Assembly: GCF_020866905.1 (NCBI RefSeq)
Contig: NZ_JAIVCC010000017.1
Location: forward strand, 1-64,000
From: Salinimicrobium sediminilitoris
Lineage (GTDB): Bacteria > Bacteroidota > Bacteroidia > Flavobacteriales > Flavobacteriaceae
Direction: 5' to 3'
Length of the DNA: 64,000 nucleotides
The translations under genes were made by a program, and so were the position numbers. The notes under the pieces are model-generated. The model did no database searches, was not told the DNA's origin, and saw only the letters and a program-made list of their open reading frames with translations. Shown one piece after another: positions 16,860 through 26,142 of this stretch; positions within the stretch are counted from its first letter, which is position 1; the number at the start of each line of letters is the position of its first letter.

Positions 16860-17320
16860 CTTGAATCCGAATTACTTTTGAGCTCCATCTGTATCTTTGG
16901 GTCCACTTCAAATTCGCTTTTTCGTCCTTCAATTCGGAACCGGACAGAATATGGTTCCTGGCCATCAATGTGTTCCCCTTTGACCTTTCCAACCTTCACT
17001 CCCTTGTTTCCCTGTTCCGGCCCCACACTATCAAGAAGCTTCCATTTGTCTTTCCCGTCCTTAGCAGTGACCCCTGTAATTTCTATAACATCGCCGGATC
17101 CCTCATCTTTGGGTTGCCCCTTCCAGTAGACCTTCATACCGGGACTTATGGTTGAAACATAATCCATAGGCTTTCCCGGTTCCTGAGGAGGATCATCCCT
17201 GTCATCTGAAAAAACAACCTTCTCATCAATATTTCTTTCATTAATGTTTTTTGTGTCCACCGTTAAATAGATCCAGGTATTTTTAGGTGACTTACCTTTT
17301 TTTGTTTCATTCTTTTCCAT
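16856..17320 (-). CDS. Small soluble protein coupled to adenylate cyclase, possibly AidA/PixA-like
   Basis: The protein has 154 residues, is highly charged, and has no signal peptide or membrane span. After a Lys-rich start it reads WIYLTVDTKNI, then ISPGMKVYWKG, then YSVRFRIEG, and ends near VDPKIQM. The spacing recalls AidA/PixA inclusion-body proteins (IDT..I, GD.V.WR, Y.F.F.I, DP.I), but similarity is faint and this is my inference. The ATG at 17320 is used; a TTG 9 nt upstream is the alternative. The ATGA overlap with the cyclase gene implies coordinated synthesis and perhaps a shared signalling role. Confidence 0.6.
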   Translation of the reverse strand: MEKNETKKGKSPKNTWIYLTVDTKNINERNIDEKVVFSDDRDDPPQEPGKPMDYVSTISPGMKVYWKGQPKDEGSGDVIEITGVTAKDGKDKWKLLDSVGPEQGNKGVKVGKVKGEHIDGQEPYSVRFRIEGRKSEFEVDPKIQMELKSNSDSR

Positions 17321-17555
17321 TATTTCCAATAATTAGTTAATTAACTGAATATTAAGGTACTAAAGAAAGCTTGACTTTTAAATAAAATTCGTTGAAGTGC
17401 CGTAAATCATGCGAGAAATATCTTCTCCTGAAATAAATTCGTACATTCTGAAGTAAAAAGAAGACAATAATTTGCTGATTACTAAGCGTCAAAGAATTTT
17501 ATTTCAAAAAAAATGTTAAGTTAGAGGATCCTCCCTACAAAAACATTTTGAACTT

Positions 17556-18497
17556 ATGGTATCAAAAAACCCCATTAACTGGCGATCCCTGTTTTCACTT
17601 CACTCGGTGGTGTATTCCCTGCTGGGAATATTTTCTGCGATGATCGCGCTCGAGGGATTTATGCTTCCAAATCACTTTTTAGACGGGGGTGTTACGGGAA
17701 TCTCCATCGTAGTGGAAGAGATGCTGGGGATCCCTTTTACTTATTTACTTGTTGCCTTTAACTTACCTTTCTTATACCTTGGATATCGTAAAATCGGAAA
17801 AACCTTTGCCCTTAGGGCCCTGCTTTCAATACTTCTGCTTACTGTCCTCATGCATTTTATTGAAATTCCAGCTGTTACCGAAGATAAAGTCCTTATTGCC
17901 GTTTTTGGAGGATTCCTTATAGGATTAGGACTGGGATTAGTGATCAAAGGAGGTGGTGTACTGGACGGCGTGGAAATTATGGCTGTCTACACCACGCGAA
18001 ATTCAGCATTTTCCACTTCTGAAATCATCCTTGTTTTTAACGGTCTCATATTTTTGGGTGCCGCTTTTGTATTTGACCTCGAAGCAGCCATGTATTCTTT
18101 TTTAGTATATTTTACTGCCTCTAAAACTACAAGTTACATTATCGATGGTTTTGAAGAATTTACGGCCTTGACCATAATTTCGAAGGATTGCGAAGATGTA
18201 AAATCCCTTATAGTTAATGGCTATGGTAAGGCAATAACAGTATATAAAGGGGAAAGAGGTTATTTACCCGGAGCCTATGAGGTTAAACACGATTGTGATA
18301 TCATTATGACCATTGTGACCCGGCTCGAGATACACAGAATTAAGGAAGCTACCCTAAAAATAGATCCTAATGCCTTTTTCTTTGTTCAAAGGATCAAAGA
18401 AGTTAAAGGCGGAATAGGAAAACAAACCGCAAAAGACCCTTTTGAAGACCATGTTCGAAAAAATCTACAAAAAAGTGATGTCCAACCTGGAGAGTAA
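17556..18497 (+). CDS. YitT-family membrane protein (DUF2179)
   Basis: The protein has 313 residues. Five to six transmembrane helices span about residues 15-195, with the family motifs GFMLPNHFLDGGVTGIS and GLGLGLVIKGGG. A C-terminal cytoplasmic DUF2179 domain (about 200-290) contains GYGKAITVYKGERGYL. The family is proposed to transport small molecules in Bacillota and Bacteroidota, but its substrate is not established. The 3' end overlaps the HD-domain gene by 47 nt, so they form an operon. It is divergent from the cyclase pair. Confidence 0.88.
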   Translation: MVSKNPINWRSLFSLHSVVYSLLGIFSAMIALEGFMLPNHFLDGGVTGISIVVEEMLGIPFTYLLVAFNLPFLYLGYRKIGKTFALRALLSILLLTVLMHFIEIPAVTEDKVLIAVFGGFLIGLGLGLVIKGGGVLDGVEIMAVYTTRNSAFSTSEIILVFNGLIFLGAAFVFDLEAAMYSFLVYFTASKTTSYIIDGFEEFTALTIISKDCEDVKSLIVNGYGKAITVYKGERGYLPGAYEVKHDCDIIMTIVTRLEIHRIKEATLKIDPNAFFFVQRIKEVKGGIGKQTAKDPFEDHVRKNLQKSDVQPGE

Positions 18498-19029
18498 TCT
18501 TCCTTCCTGGTTATACTATCACTCACCTGCCCATACAAAGTATGTGCTGGAAAAATCTATTTTCCTCGCCCAACAGGAAGGAGTAACAGGCCGTGAACTT
18601 TTTCTTATCATGGTTGCAGCACTTTATCATGATCTTGGATTTGTAAAAGGCAGGGATAATCACGAAAAAAGGAGTTGTGAAATGGCTTCCGAAGAATTAC
18701 CGGAATTAGGTATTACTTCAGAAGAAGTTCAAAAGATATGTAATATGATCCTGGCCACACAAATTCCGCAAAAACCTAAAACCCTTTCGGAAAAAATTCT
18801 CGCCGATGCCGATCTTGAGTATCTGGGAACTAACAGCTTCTATGAGATAAGTGAAAAACTATACCAGGAATTGCTGCACGACAAGCCGGAACTTAACAGG
18901 CAACAGTGGAATGAGATCCAGGTAAATTTCCTTTCGGGTCATACCTACCACACCCGTTACTGCAAGGTGCACTGTGAACCAATAAAGGCTGCACACCTTG
19001 CAGAGTTACAGGCGCAGATAGAAAGTTAA
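18451..19029 (+). CDS. HD-domain metal-dependent phosphohydrolase
   Basis: The protein has 192 residues. The metal-site pattern is complete: His in YHSPAHT (near residue 26), the His-Asp pair in ALYHDLGF, and Asp in LADADLEYLG. The length and the 'YH..PAHT' signature fit small cytoplasmic HD hydrolases, which usually act on nucleotides. ATG 18451 is chosen; a TTG 9 nt earlier and an ATG at 18478 are possible. All options overlap the YitT gene by 20-56 nt, indicating translational coupling. The stop overlaps glycogen phosphorylase's stop convergently by 4 nt. Confidence 0.83.
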   Translation: MFEKIYKKVMSNLESNLPSWLYYHSPAHTKYVLEKSIFLAQQEGVTGRELFLIMVAALYHDLGFVKGRDNHEKRSCEMASEELPELGITSEEVQKICNMILATQIPQKPKTLSEKILADADLEYLGTNSFYEISEKLYQELLHDKPELNRQQWNEIQVNFLSGHTYHTRYCKVHCEPIKAAHLAELQAQIES

Positions 19030-21521
19030 TCCTTGATCCTTACCGGCTCCACCATCCATATTTTGTCACAGTAGTCTCTAATAGAACGATCTGACGAAAA
19101 TTTACCCATCCTGGCTACATTAAGAATGGATTTTCTCGTCCATTCTTTCTGATCCTTCCACAGACTAAATACCTCTTCTTTTGTCGTACAGTAAGAATCG
19201 TAATCTTTTAGAAGTTGATATGGATCCTGCTGTAATAGATTTTGGTAAAGAGGCTTGAATAATTCTGTGTCCCCATCGGCCAGTTCCCCCGAGATAAGGA
19301 AATCCAGTACTCTCTTCAGGTCTTGATTTTCATTGTAGTATTCATAAGGCCTGTAACCATCACTTCGTGTTTTCTGCACTTCCTCTGTAGTTTGTCCAAA
19401 AAGGAAGAAATTTTCCTTTCCAACTTCTTCAAGGATCTCAACATTGGCACCATCCAGGGTTCCTATGGTAAGGGCCCCGTTTAGCGCAAATTTCATATTC
19501 CCTGTACCCGAAGCTTCCTTGCCAGCCATAGAGATCTGTTCCGAAAGATCGGCGGCAGGGTAAACTCTCTGGGCCTGTTTGACATTGAAATTTGGCAAAA
19601 AGACCACTTTAAGATATTTGTTTACCTCTTCATCATCATTAACAAGTTCTGCAACGGCTGTGATAAGTCTAATAATCAGTTTGGCCATAAAATAGCCAGG
19701 AGCAGCCTTCCCTGCAAAGATAAATGTGGATGGCGCTATGTTTTCTGTTCTTCCATCTTTGATCCTTAAATAAAGGTCGATGATGTGAAGTACTTTAAGA
19801 TGTTGCCTTTTGTACTCGTGGATTCTTTTAACCTGCACGTCGAATAACATAGTAGGGTCCACTTTCACCCCTGTGCGTTCTTCCAGTAACCCGGTGAGAA
19901 TCTTTTTATTCCAGAGTTTTATATCTCTCCATTCTTGCTGGAAGTCCTCATCTTCAGCAAAATTTTCCAGTTCCCTGAAGCTTGTGAGATCTGTTAGCCA
20001 CTCCTGCCCAATCTTTTCAGAAATTATATCTGCTAAACCGGGATTACTCACTGCCAGAAAACGACGATGGGCGACCCCATTGGTAACGTTGGTAAATTTT
20101 TCGGGCCATAGATCGGCAAAATCATGAAGTACCTGTGATTTTAAAAGCCGTGAATGTAATTCTGAAACTCCATTTACTTTGTAGCTTCCAATAGTTGCCA
20201 GGTGGGCCATTCTTACAGAAGGTTCCCCGTGCTCATCGATAAGAGACATTCTCGAAATTTGATCTCCACTATAGCCTTTATGCCTTAGTTCATCAAGGAA
20301 ACGACTATTGATCTCATAGATGATCTCCAGGTGTCGCGGAAGTATTCTTCCCAACAGCGTTATAGCCCATTTCTCCAGAGCTTCGGGCAGCAGGGTATGA
20401 TTGGTATAGGCAAAAGTTTGCCGGGTGATATCCCATGCCTCCTCCCAATCAATTTCGTGTTCGTCAACCAAAAGCCGCATAAGTTCGGCAACGGCGATGG
20501 AAGGATGAGTATCGTTGAGCTGGATCACAAACTTTTCATGAAAATTCTCCAGTTTACGCCCCTGCATTATATGAAGGCTTATCATGTCCTGCAGCGAACA
20601 GGAAACAAAGAAATATTGTTGTTTGAGCCTCAACTCTTTTCCCGAAATATTTTCGTCATTAGGGTACAATACTTTTGTGATATTTTCGGAACGGAGTTTC
20701 TTCTCCACGGCACGATAATAATCACCAACATTATATACCGAAAAATCAAAGGATTCTATAGCTTCAGCTTTCCAGAGACGCATAATGATCCCGTTACTTT
20801 GATACCCAAGAATGGGGGTGTCATAGGCAGTACCCTTAATTTCAGATTCTGGCAACCATTCTACCTCGTACCTGTTCTTTCCATTGGTACCGTGCTCTGT
20901 TCTTCCGCCAAACTTGACGACATAAGAAATTTCGGGACGCATTACCTCCCAGGGATTTCCATTATGCAACCACTTATCTGTAGTCTCTACCTGCCACCCA
21001 TCCTTTATTTCCTGCTTAAAGATCCCGAATTCATAGCGAATCCCATAACCAATAGAGGGTATCCCTAAAGTAGCCATGGAATTCAAATAACAGGAAGCAA
21101 GCCGGCCTAAACCTCCATTCCCCAATCCAGGTTCTCCTTCCTGCTCCAGAAGCTGGTCAAGATCTAAATCAAGATCTGCTAAAGCTTCCCTCGTCTCATC
21201 AACGGCTTCCAGGTTAAGCAGGTTGGTTCCCAAATGGGGACCCGGAAGATATTCAGCCGAAAAGTAAGCCACTCCACGTGCATCCTTTTGTGCAAATTCT
21301 TCGGTGGATCTCACAAATTGCCTTAGAGCTCTGTCTCTTATTGTAAGAGCCAGCGCAGTGTAGAGGTCGTTATCTGTAGTTACGGCAGGAACCCTCCCCA
21401 GGTGGTAAAAAAGCTTCCGCAGAAAATCTTTTTTTATATCTTCTTTGGTTAATCCAACTTCACTGGCTTTTGTTCCTAATGAAGCAAAATAACTTTCTAT
21501 AGATCTATTGTGGTCTTTCAT
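19026..21521 (-). CDS. glgP: Glycogen/alpha-glucan phosphorylase
   Basis: The protein has 831 residues, full length for GT35 glycogen phosphorylases. The N-terminal region has YFSAEYLPG and GNGGLGRLASCYLNS. The C-terminal catalytic half has VKRIHEYKRQ and the pyridoxal-phosphate region EASGTGNMKFALNG with GTLDGANVEI. It releases glucose-1-phosphate from glycogen in the cytoplasm. The glycogen synthase gene lies 4.6 kb away on the same strand. Branching enzyme and ADP-glucose pyrophosphorylase are not in the window. Confidence 0.97.
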   Translation of the reverse strand: MKDHNRSIESYFASLGTKASEVGLTKEDIKKDFLRKLFYHLGRVPAVTTDNDLYTALALTIRDRALRQFVRSTEEFAQKDARGVAYFSAEYLPGPHLGTNLLNLEAVDETREALADLDLDLDQLLEQEGEPGLGNGGLGRLASCYLNSMATLGIPSIGYGIRYEFGIFKQEIKDGWQVETTDKWLHNGNPWEVMRPEISYVVKFGGRTEHGTNGKNRYEVEWLPESEIKGTAYDTPILGYQSNGIIMRLWKAEAIESFDFSVYNVGDYYRAVEKKLRSENITKVLYPNDENISGKELRLKQQYFFVSCSLQDMISLHIMQGRKLENFHEKFVIQLNDTHPSIAVAELMRLLVDEHEIDWEEAWDITRQTFAYTNHTLLPEALEKWAITLLGRILPRHLEIIYEINSRFLDELRHKGYSGDQISRMSLIDEHGEPSVRMAHLATIGSYKVNGVSELHSRLLKSQVLHDFADLWPEKFTNVTNGVAHRRFLAVSNPGLADIISEKIGQEWLTDLTSFRELENFAEDEDFQQEWRDIKLWNKKILTGLLEERTGVKVDPTMLFDVQVKRIHEYKRQHLKVLHIIDLYLRIKDGRTENIAPSTFIFAGKAAPGYFMAKLIIRLITAVAELVNDDEEVNKYLKVVFLPNFNVKQAQRVYPAADLSEQISMAGKEASGTGNMKFALNGALTIGTLDGANVEILEEVGKENFFLFGQTTEEVQKTRSDGYRPYEYYNENQDLKRVLDFLISGELADGDTELFKPLYQNLLQQDPYQLLKDYDSYCTTKEEVFSLWKDQKEWTRKSILNVARMGKFSSDRSIRDYCDKIWMVEPVRIKD

Positions 21522-21684
21522 AGTGGCTTTTTTTTAAAAAATAAGAAAAAATTAAAAATCAATAACACAGATCATTACTTTATAAGATAATTTTATGAAT
21601 TGTAATTGTTCCTCATCTTCATAAAATGTCATTTCGGGAAGTAATTTTTTTATTTAAATTTCACAAAAGTAGCCACCAAAAGCA

Positions 21685-21713
21685 AGGTCTCGAAAATGCC
21701 ATTTTTAATGGCA
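21685..21713. repeat. Copy of dispersed 29-nt palindrome
   Basis: The left outer arm AGGTCT, left inner CGAAAATG and right inner CATTTTTA are recognisable. The right outer arm is lost. It lies just past the stop codon of the 480-aa gene. Confidence 0.45.
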
Positions 21714-21717
21714 ACTG

Positions 21718-23160
21718 TCAGGTATTCTCTTTAGGAGTCATGAAGAGCTTTTTCTCCTTGATCATCTGGGTAGTTTTAGGAGGTAACATTTCTTCCCAGC
21801 CGGGTCGCCCTTCAGCAATCATTTGATGCACTTCCCGGGAATATATATCAAGAATTTCGGGGTTATAATCGGTGATATCCACTACCCTGCCGTTATCTTT
21901 AAAGAACTTGTAGAGCTCTTTCATTCGGGGGTGCACTTTTAGGTTATTACTGGTAATGATATTTCCGGTTTCAGGATCTTTTAAAGGGTGCAAATAAACT
22001 TTTAGATCCCTGAAAAAGAGTTTTCCAAAGGCTTCCAGTATTCCCCCGCTAAGGTGCCGGTAGTATTTCTCGTCAAAAAGGTCTAAAAAGGTGTTGACCC
22101 CCATAGTAAGTCCCATTCTCTCGGCCGTGTATTGGGAAAAATACTCTACAACTTTATAATATTCCTGAAAGTTAGAGATCATTACCATTTGCCCCAACGA
22201 GCCCAGTAGATCTGCTCTATCCAGGAAATCCTTTTCGTCAATATACCCTTCAGTCCGGAGATTGGATAGAGTTATCTCAAAAATGACTTTAGTTTTATCC
22301 TTATTTACCTTCTTTTCGTTCAGGAACAGTTTAAGGGACTGCTCGAACATGTTCATATTCACCTTGGTAACCGGCCTAAAACTTCCCCGAAGGGTAAGAA
22401 TGTTCTTTTTGTAAAGCTCATTTGCGGGCAGGACATTATTTCCGGAAGGTTCAAACATCACCGCCTGTGTCATCCCATTCTTTACCAGTTGCAGACTCAT
22501 AAGCCGGTTATCGACATCTTTAAAAACCGGACCTGTAAAGTTGATCATATCGATCTCTACCTGGTCATTGTTAAGATGATCGTACAAGTGCTTTAGAAGT
22601 TCCTTTGGATTATCATACTGGTAAAAGGCGCCATAAATAAGATTGGTACCCATTGTTCCAAGAGTTATTTGCTGTAAACCTGCATTGTTTTCATGAAATT
22701 GCAAGTGGATAATGATCTCACTGAATTCTTCTTTAGGGTGAGTTTGAAATCTAATTCCCATCCATCCATGACCTTTATATTTCTTGGCAAAATCAATGGT
22801 TGCCACTGTGTTGGCATAACTAAAAAAGAGCTTCTCTGGATGTTTTTCCCTTAAGATCCTTTGCTCTAAAAGGTCTGTTTCGTACCTCAACATGCTCTTT
22901 AGCCTTGCCTCTGTTACGTACCTTGCATCTTTTTCTATTCCATAAATGGCATCACTAAAATCCTTATCATAAGCACTCATGGTCTTGGCTATAGTGCCTG
23001 ATGCGCTACCTGCCCTGAAGAAATTGCGCACAGTTTCCTGTCCGGCGCCAATCTCTGCAAAAGTTCCATAAATGCTCTCATTGAGATTGATGCGCAGAGC
23101 TTTGTTCTTGACAGAAGGAACCGGATCAAAATCTAACTCATCTTTATCTCTAAATTTCAT
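21718..23160 (-). CDS. Conserved cytoplasmic protein of unknown function
   Basis: The protein has 480 residues, with no signal peptide and no membrane span. It begins with a charged segment, then LRINLNESIYGTFAEIGAGQ and FFRAGSASGTIAKTMSAYDK, a strikingly conserved-looking Gly/Ser-rich region that suggests a ligand or nucleotide site. The C-terminal part has IYSREVHQMIAEGRPGWEEMLP. I believe similar proteins occur widely in Bacteroidota, but I cannot give a function. It sits between glgP and a methyltransferase gene on the same strand. Confidence 0.7.
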   Translation of the reverse strand: MKFRDKDELDFDPVPSVKNKALRINLNESIYGTFAEIGAGQETVRNFFRAGSASGTIAKTMSAYDKDFSDAIYGIEKDARYVTEARLKSMLRYETDLLEQRILREKHPEKLFFSYANTVATIDFAKKYKGHGWMGIRFQTHPKEEFSEIIIHLQFHENNAGLQQITLGTMGTNLIYGAFYQYDNPKELLKHLYDHLNNDQVEIDMINFTGPVFKDVDNRLMSLQLVKNGMTQAVMFEPSGNNVLPANELYKKNILTLRGSFRPVTKVNMNMFEQSLKLFLNEKKVNKDKTKVIFEITLSNLRTEGYIDEKDFLDRADLLGSLGQMVMISNFQEYYKVVEYFSQYTAERMGLTMGVNTFLDLFDEKYYRHLSGGILEAFGKLFFRDLKVYLHPLKDPETGNIITSNNLKVHPRMKELYKFFKDNGRVVDITDYNPEILDIYSREVHQMIAEGRPGWEEMLPPKTTQMIKEKKLFMTPKENT

Positions 23161-23326
23161 GCTCCAATTTTTCTAGTGATTTTTAATTTAAGAATTAAAT
23201 CCGGGTTAAAGGTATATTTATAAATAGTTCTTGCCAAAACCATGTGGTTTTCCGATTATGACTTTGATCATTTTATAAGCGTAATAAGCCCTGTACTTTT
23301 ATCAATGAATTTGTTAAAACTCAAAT

Positions 23327-23413
23327 ATGAGAAAGCTTGATAATACTGTTGAAAAACTAATAATCATTTTGTTTTTCATTTCTGTGGTATTGATCTCTTT
23401 ATTACTTTCCTAA
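23327..23413 (+). CDS. Putative 28-aa membrane micropeptide
   Basis: This is an ATG-to-TAA ORF of 28 codons: a polar decapeptide (MRKLDNTVEK) followed by an uninterrupted hydrophobic helix to the C-terminus. It lies alone on the + strand between two minus-strand genes and ends 2 nt before the convergent methyltransferase stop. The layout, positive-charged start plus one helix, resembles known bacterial micro-membrane proteins, but such short ORFs arise by chance. Confidence 0.3.
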   Translation: MRKLDNTVEKLIIILFFISVVLISLLLS

Positions 23414-23415
23414 AA

Positions 23416-24045
23416 TCACACAGATAAAGTTATCAAACGATCTCTGATTTTCAAGTCACGGAATTTAAATTTTTCCCTGACAAAATGAAAAGTTTCTTCC
23501 TGAAACATAAAAATGTGGGTGGGATCATTTTTATAATACCAGTTCCCAAACGGGATCCCGGGATGATAAATATGTGTCATACATAACAGCTGTCCTCCCG
23601 GCCGAAGCATAGATCTCAACAGCTGAAATTCCTTTGCAGGGTTTTGAAAATGCTCAATCACTTCACAGCAGGCTATAAAGTCATAAGTTCCCTGCAGAAG
23701 TTCTGGGAATGGGAAGAAGAAAGGATCATAAGTGAAGACCTTATATTGAAGATCCAGGAGTAATTTTGTAATAACCGGCCCGGTCCCGGCTCCAAAATCC
23801 AGTCCTACGTGTTCCTGCGGATCAAAATTTTTAATTACCGATTCTACAATAGGTGATACAAATTTCCGGTAACGGGGATCATCGACATCATTGTTATGGG
23901 TCAGATACCTTTCTTTCTCGGAAACGGGATCGGGGAAATATTCCTTAGCAACAAAAACACCCTTACAGTTGGTGCATTCCAGGTACTCTCTTCCCGGCTG
24001 GGAATGAAAAAGATAAGCGCTGGAAAAACATAAAGGACATTTCAT
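23416..24045 (-). CDS. Zinc-ribbon class I SAM-dependent methyltransferase
   Basis: The protein has 209 residues. The N-terminus has a CPLC and CTNC pair (Cys near residues 3, 6, 24 and 27), a probable zinc ribbon. The methyltransferase fold follows with motif I GLDFGAGTGP, an acidic motif near YDPFFFP, and CCEVIEHFQNP, typical of methyltransferase type 11/12 proteins. The substrate is unknown. A strong hairpin with a T run (24046-24083) abuts the start codon, so read-through from the SulP gene would be limited. Confidence 0.85.
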   Translation of the reverse strand: MKCPLCFSSAYLFHSQPGREYLECTNCKGVFVAKEYFPDPVSEKERYLTHNNDVDDPRYRKFVSPIVESVIKNFDPQEHVGLDFGAGTGPVITKLLLDLQYKVFTYDPFFFPFPELLQGTYDFIACCEVIEHFQNPAKEFQLLRSMLRPGGQLLCMTHIYHPGIPFGNWYYKNDPTHIFMFQEETFHFVREKFKFRDLKIRDRLITLSV

Positions 24046-24083
24046 TAAAAAGGATTAGGTTGCGTAGTCGCAAGGTTAATCCT
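24046..24083 (-). terminator. Intrinsic terminator directly before a start codon
   Basis: On the minus strand, AGGATTA and TTGCG pair with CGCAA and TAATCCT. TTTTTA follows and the ATG of the methyltransferase gene comes immediately after. The 12 base pairs have a small internal loop. It either ends SulP transcripts or acts as an attenuator. Confidence 0.65.
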
Positions 24084-24157
24084 CTATCATGGAACCTTAA
24101 GCAGGCTATTGGGAGTCTAACTTAATCTTCTTGTTGTTCAAAAGGAAAGAATCTTAC

Positions 24158-25696
24158 CTACCTGTCGATAGCCACTTTATAAGTAGGATCTTCAAGGATA
24201 TTTACCTCTATGATCTTATCTGCATTTTCCAGCAACTGGCGACAGTCACGACTTAAGTATCTAAGATGCAATTTTTTTCCCTGTTTCAGGTATCTCTCCG
24301 TCAGTTTATTGAGGGCCTCAATACCCGACATATCGACAACACGGCTTTCAGAAAAATCAATAATAACCTCATCTGGGTCTCCCAAAATATCGAATTTCTC
24401 ATTAAATGCAGCCACACTTCCGAAGAAAAGAGGACCATAGATCTCGTAATGTTTTACTCCTTTATCATCAACATATTTACGGGCACGTATCCTCTTTGCA
24501 TTATCCCATGCGAATACAAGGGCAGAGATAATAACACCAACCAAAACCGCCAGGGCCAGGTTATGAAGTACTACCGTAACAAAAGTCACGAGCACCATCA
24601 CCAGTACATCACTTTTTGGCATTCTGCGGAAGGTTCTCAAACTTGCCCATTCAAAGGTGCCAATAGAAACCATGATCATTACTCCCGTAAGGGCTGCCAT
24701 AGGCAGAAGTTCAATAACATCTGCTGCAAACATTACAAACACAAGGAGCATTACTGCCGCTACTATACCAGATAGTCTGGCTCTGGCTCCAGATGAAACA
24801 TTGATCAAACTCTGACCGATCATTGCACAACCTCCCATCCCCGAAAAGAATCCCGACAAGATGTTGGCTGTTCCCTGCGCCACACATTCCTTATTCCCAC
24901 GTCCACGGGTTTCAGTGATTTCATCGACAATATTAAGAGTAAGTAAACTTTCTATTAATCCTACTCCTGCCATTATTGCCGCATATGGAAAAATGAGGGT
25001 TATAGCCTCCCAGGTGAATGGCACCATAGGAATGTGGAACGGCGGAAAGCCCCCCTTTATAGAAGCAATATCTCCTACTGTTTTGGTATCAATACCTAAA
25101 ACAGCTACTAAACCAAAAACAACAAGAATTGCGGCAAGCGAGGAGGGAAAAACTTTTGTGAGCTTAGGCAGTCCCCAAATGATCAACATGGTCACCAGAA
25201 CCAATCCGAGAAGGATATAAAGGTTTGTCCCTGTCATCCACACAAGCTCCCCCGCCTCATTGACAGTCTTGAACTGGTCCAGCTGAGACATAAAAATGAT
25301 GATTGCAAGACCGTTAACGAAACCAAAGATCACAGAATGCGGCACCATTCTTATAAGTTTTCCAAGCCTTAGTACACCGGCGAGGATTTGCAGTATCCCC
25401 GCTAAGATTACAGTGGCGAAAACATATTCAACTCCATGAGATATCGCCAGGGCGGCAATCACCACGGCCACGGCCCCTGTTGCTCCCGAAATCATACCGG
25501 GTCTTCCTCCAAAAAGAGAAGTAATTAAACCCATTACAAAGGCCGCATATAAACCCGTTAAAGGAGAAAGGCCGGCGATCATTGCAAAGGCAACAGCTTC
25601 GGGGATTAGGGCCAGGGCTACAGTAAGTCCTGCCAGAACCTCAATTTTATAATCTACTTTTTGTGAAAAATCAAAAAGGTTAAAGAACTTTTTCAT
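24158..25696 (-). CDS. SulP-family anion transporter with STAS domain
   Basis: The protein has 512 residues. About 12-14 membrane spans cover residues 20-400, with the SulP signature [19 protein letters not shown] in the first helices and [15 protein letters not shown]-like sequence mid-protein. A C-terminal STAS domain (about 415-505) contains [19 protein letters not shown]. It probably exchanges bicarbonate, sulfate or another oxyanion across the inner membrane. The choice cannot be made from sequence, though the lack of sulfate-assimilation neighbours leaves bicarbonate uptake plausible. Confidence 0.92.
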   Translation of the reverse strand: MKKFFNLFDFSQKVDYKIEVLAGLTVALALIPEAVAFAMIAGLSPLTGLYAAFVMGLITSLFGGRPGMISGATGAVAVVIAALAISHGVEYVFATVILAGILQILAGVLRLGKLIRMVPHSVIFGFVNGLAIIIFMSQLDQFKTVNEAGELVWMTGTNLYILLGLVLVTMLIIWGLPKLTKVFPSSLAAILVVFGLVAVLGIDTKTVGDIASIKGGFPPFHIPMVPFTWEAITLIFPYAAIMAGVGLIESLLTLNIVDEITETRGRGNKECVAQGTANILSGFFSGMGGCAMIGQSLINVSSGARARLSGIVAAVMLLVFVMFAADVIELLPMAALTGVMIMVSIGTFEWASLRTFRRMPKSDVLVMVLVTFVTVVLHNLALAVLVGVIISALVFAWDNAKRIRARKYVDDKGVKHYEIYGPLFFGSVAAFNEKFDILGDPDEVIIDFSESRVVDMSGIEALNKLTERYLKQGKKLHLRYLSRDCRQLLENADKIIEVNILEDPTYKVAIDR

Positions 25697-26142
25697 CTTA
25701 GAATATCGAAAAATTAATAATATAAAGGGAGCTCCCGTTTAGAAAAGGGAGAAAAATGAGAAGGAAAATTTTATCTCAGGGCGGAGTAACTGGCGAAATG
25801 GATATTTTTTTAATGCTCGTCATAAGAGCCGGCAAAAGTAGCCTTTTTTATTCTTTAACAAAACCGCACTCTCCTTTTTTTACTATAAAAGAAAACCGAA
25901 AAGGATTTCGGTTGATAAAGTTTGAATATCCTGATAGTCGGAAAGGAAAAACAGAAAATGAAGTAATTATTTGGTAAGGCGAAAACAAAAAATTTTTCAA
26001 CCCAAAACTAAATATCCAGCTTAGCTTATCGGACCTGGACGTTCAAACGCCGGTTTTCTTTAATTTCTGAACATAAGAAAGGGATTCAGTTCCTTTTCGG
26101 AACAAAATCCCTTTTCGTTAAATCAAAATCCCGGTTGGGGGA
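25697..26142. other. Intergenic region, no supported gene
   Basis: This is a 446-nt AT-rich spacer between SulP and glgA. It contains an 8-bp hairpin at 25894-25913 (AACCGAAA and TTTCGGTT) and the terminator at 26071-26117. A 73-codon + strand ORF (25756-25977) looks non-coding. No promoter element is certain. Confidence 0.5.
26071..26117 (-). terminator. Terminator of glgA
   Basis: A nested hairpin has outer arms AAGGGATT/AATCCCTT and inner arms GTTCC/GGAAC. The T run on the minus strand is short (TTTCTT). The + direction reads TTTTCG, so it may work both ways. Confidence 0.65.

Noticed and set aside
20331-21068. 245-codon + strand ORF inside glgP
   Set aside because: It is antisense to the conserved glycogen phosphorylase, has no recognisable domain, and its composition reflects the reverse complement of the real gene.
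25756-25977. 73-codon + ORF in the SulP-glgA gap
   Set aside because: It contains a hairpin and AT-rich runs, has no recognisable domain, and lacks a promoter.
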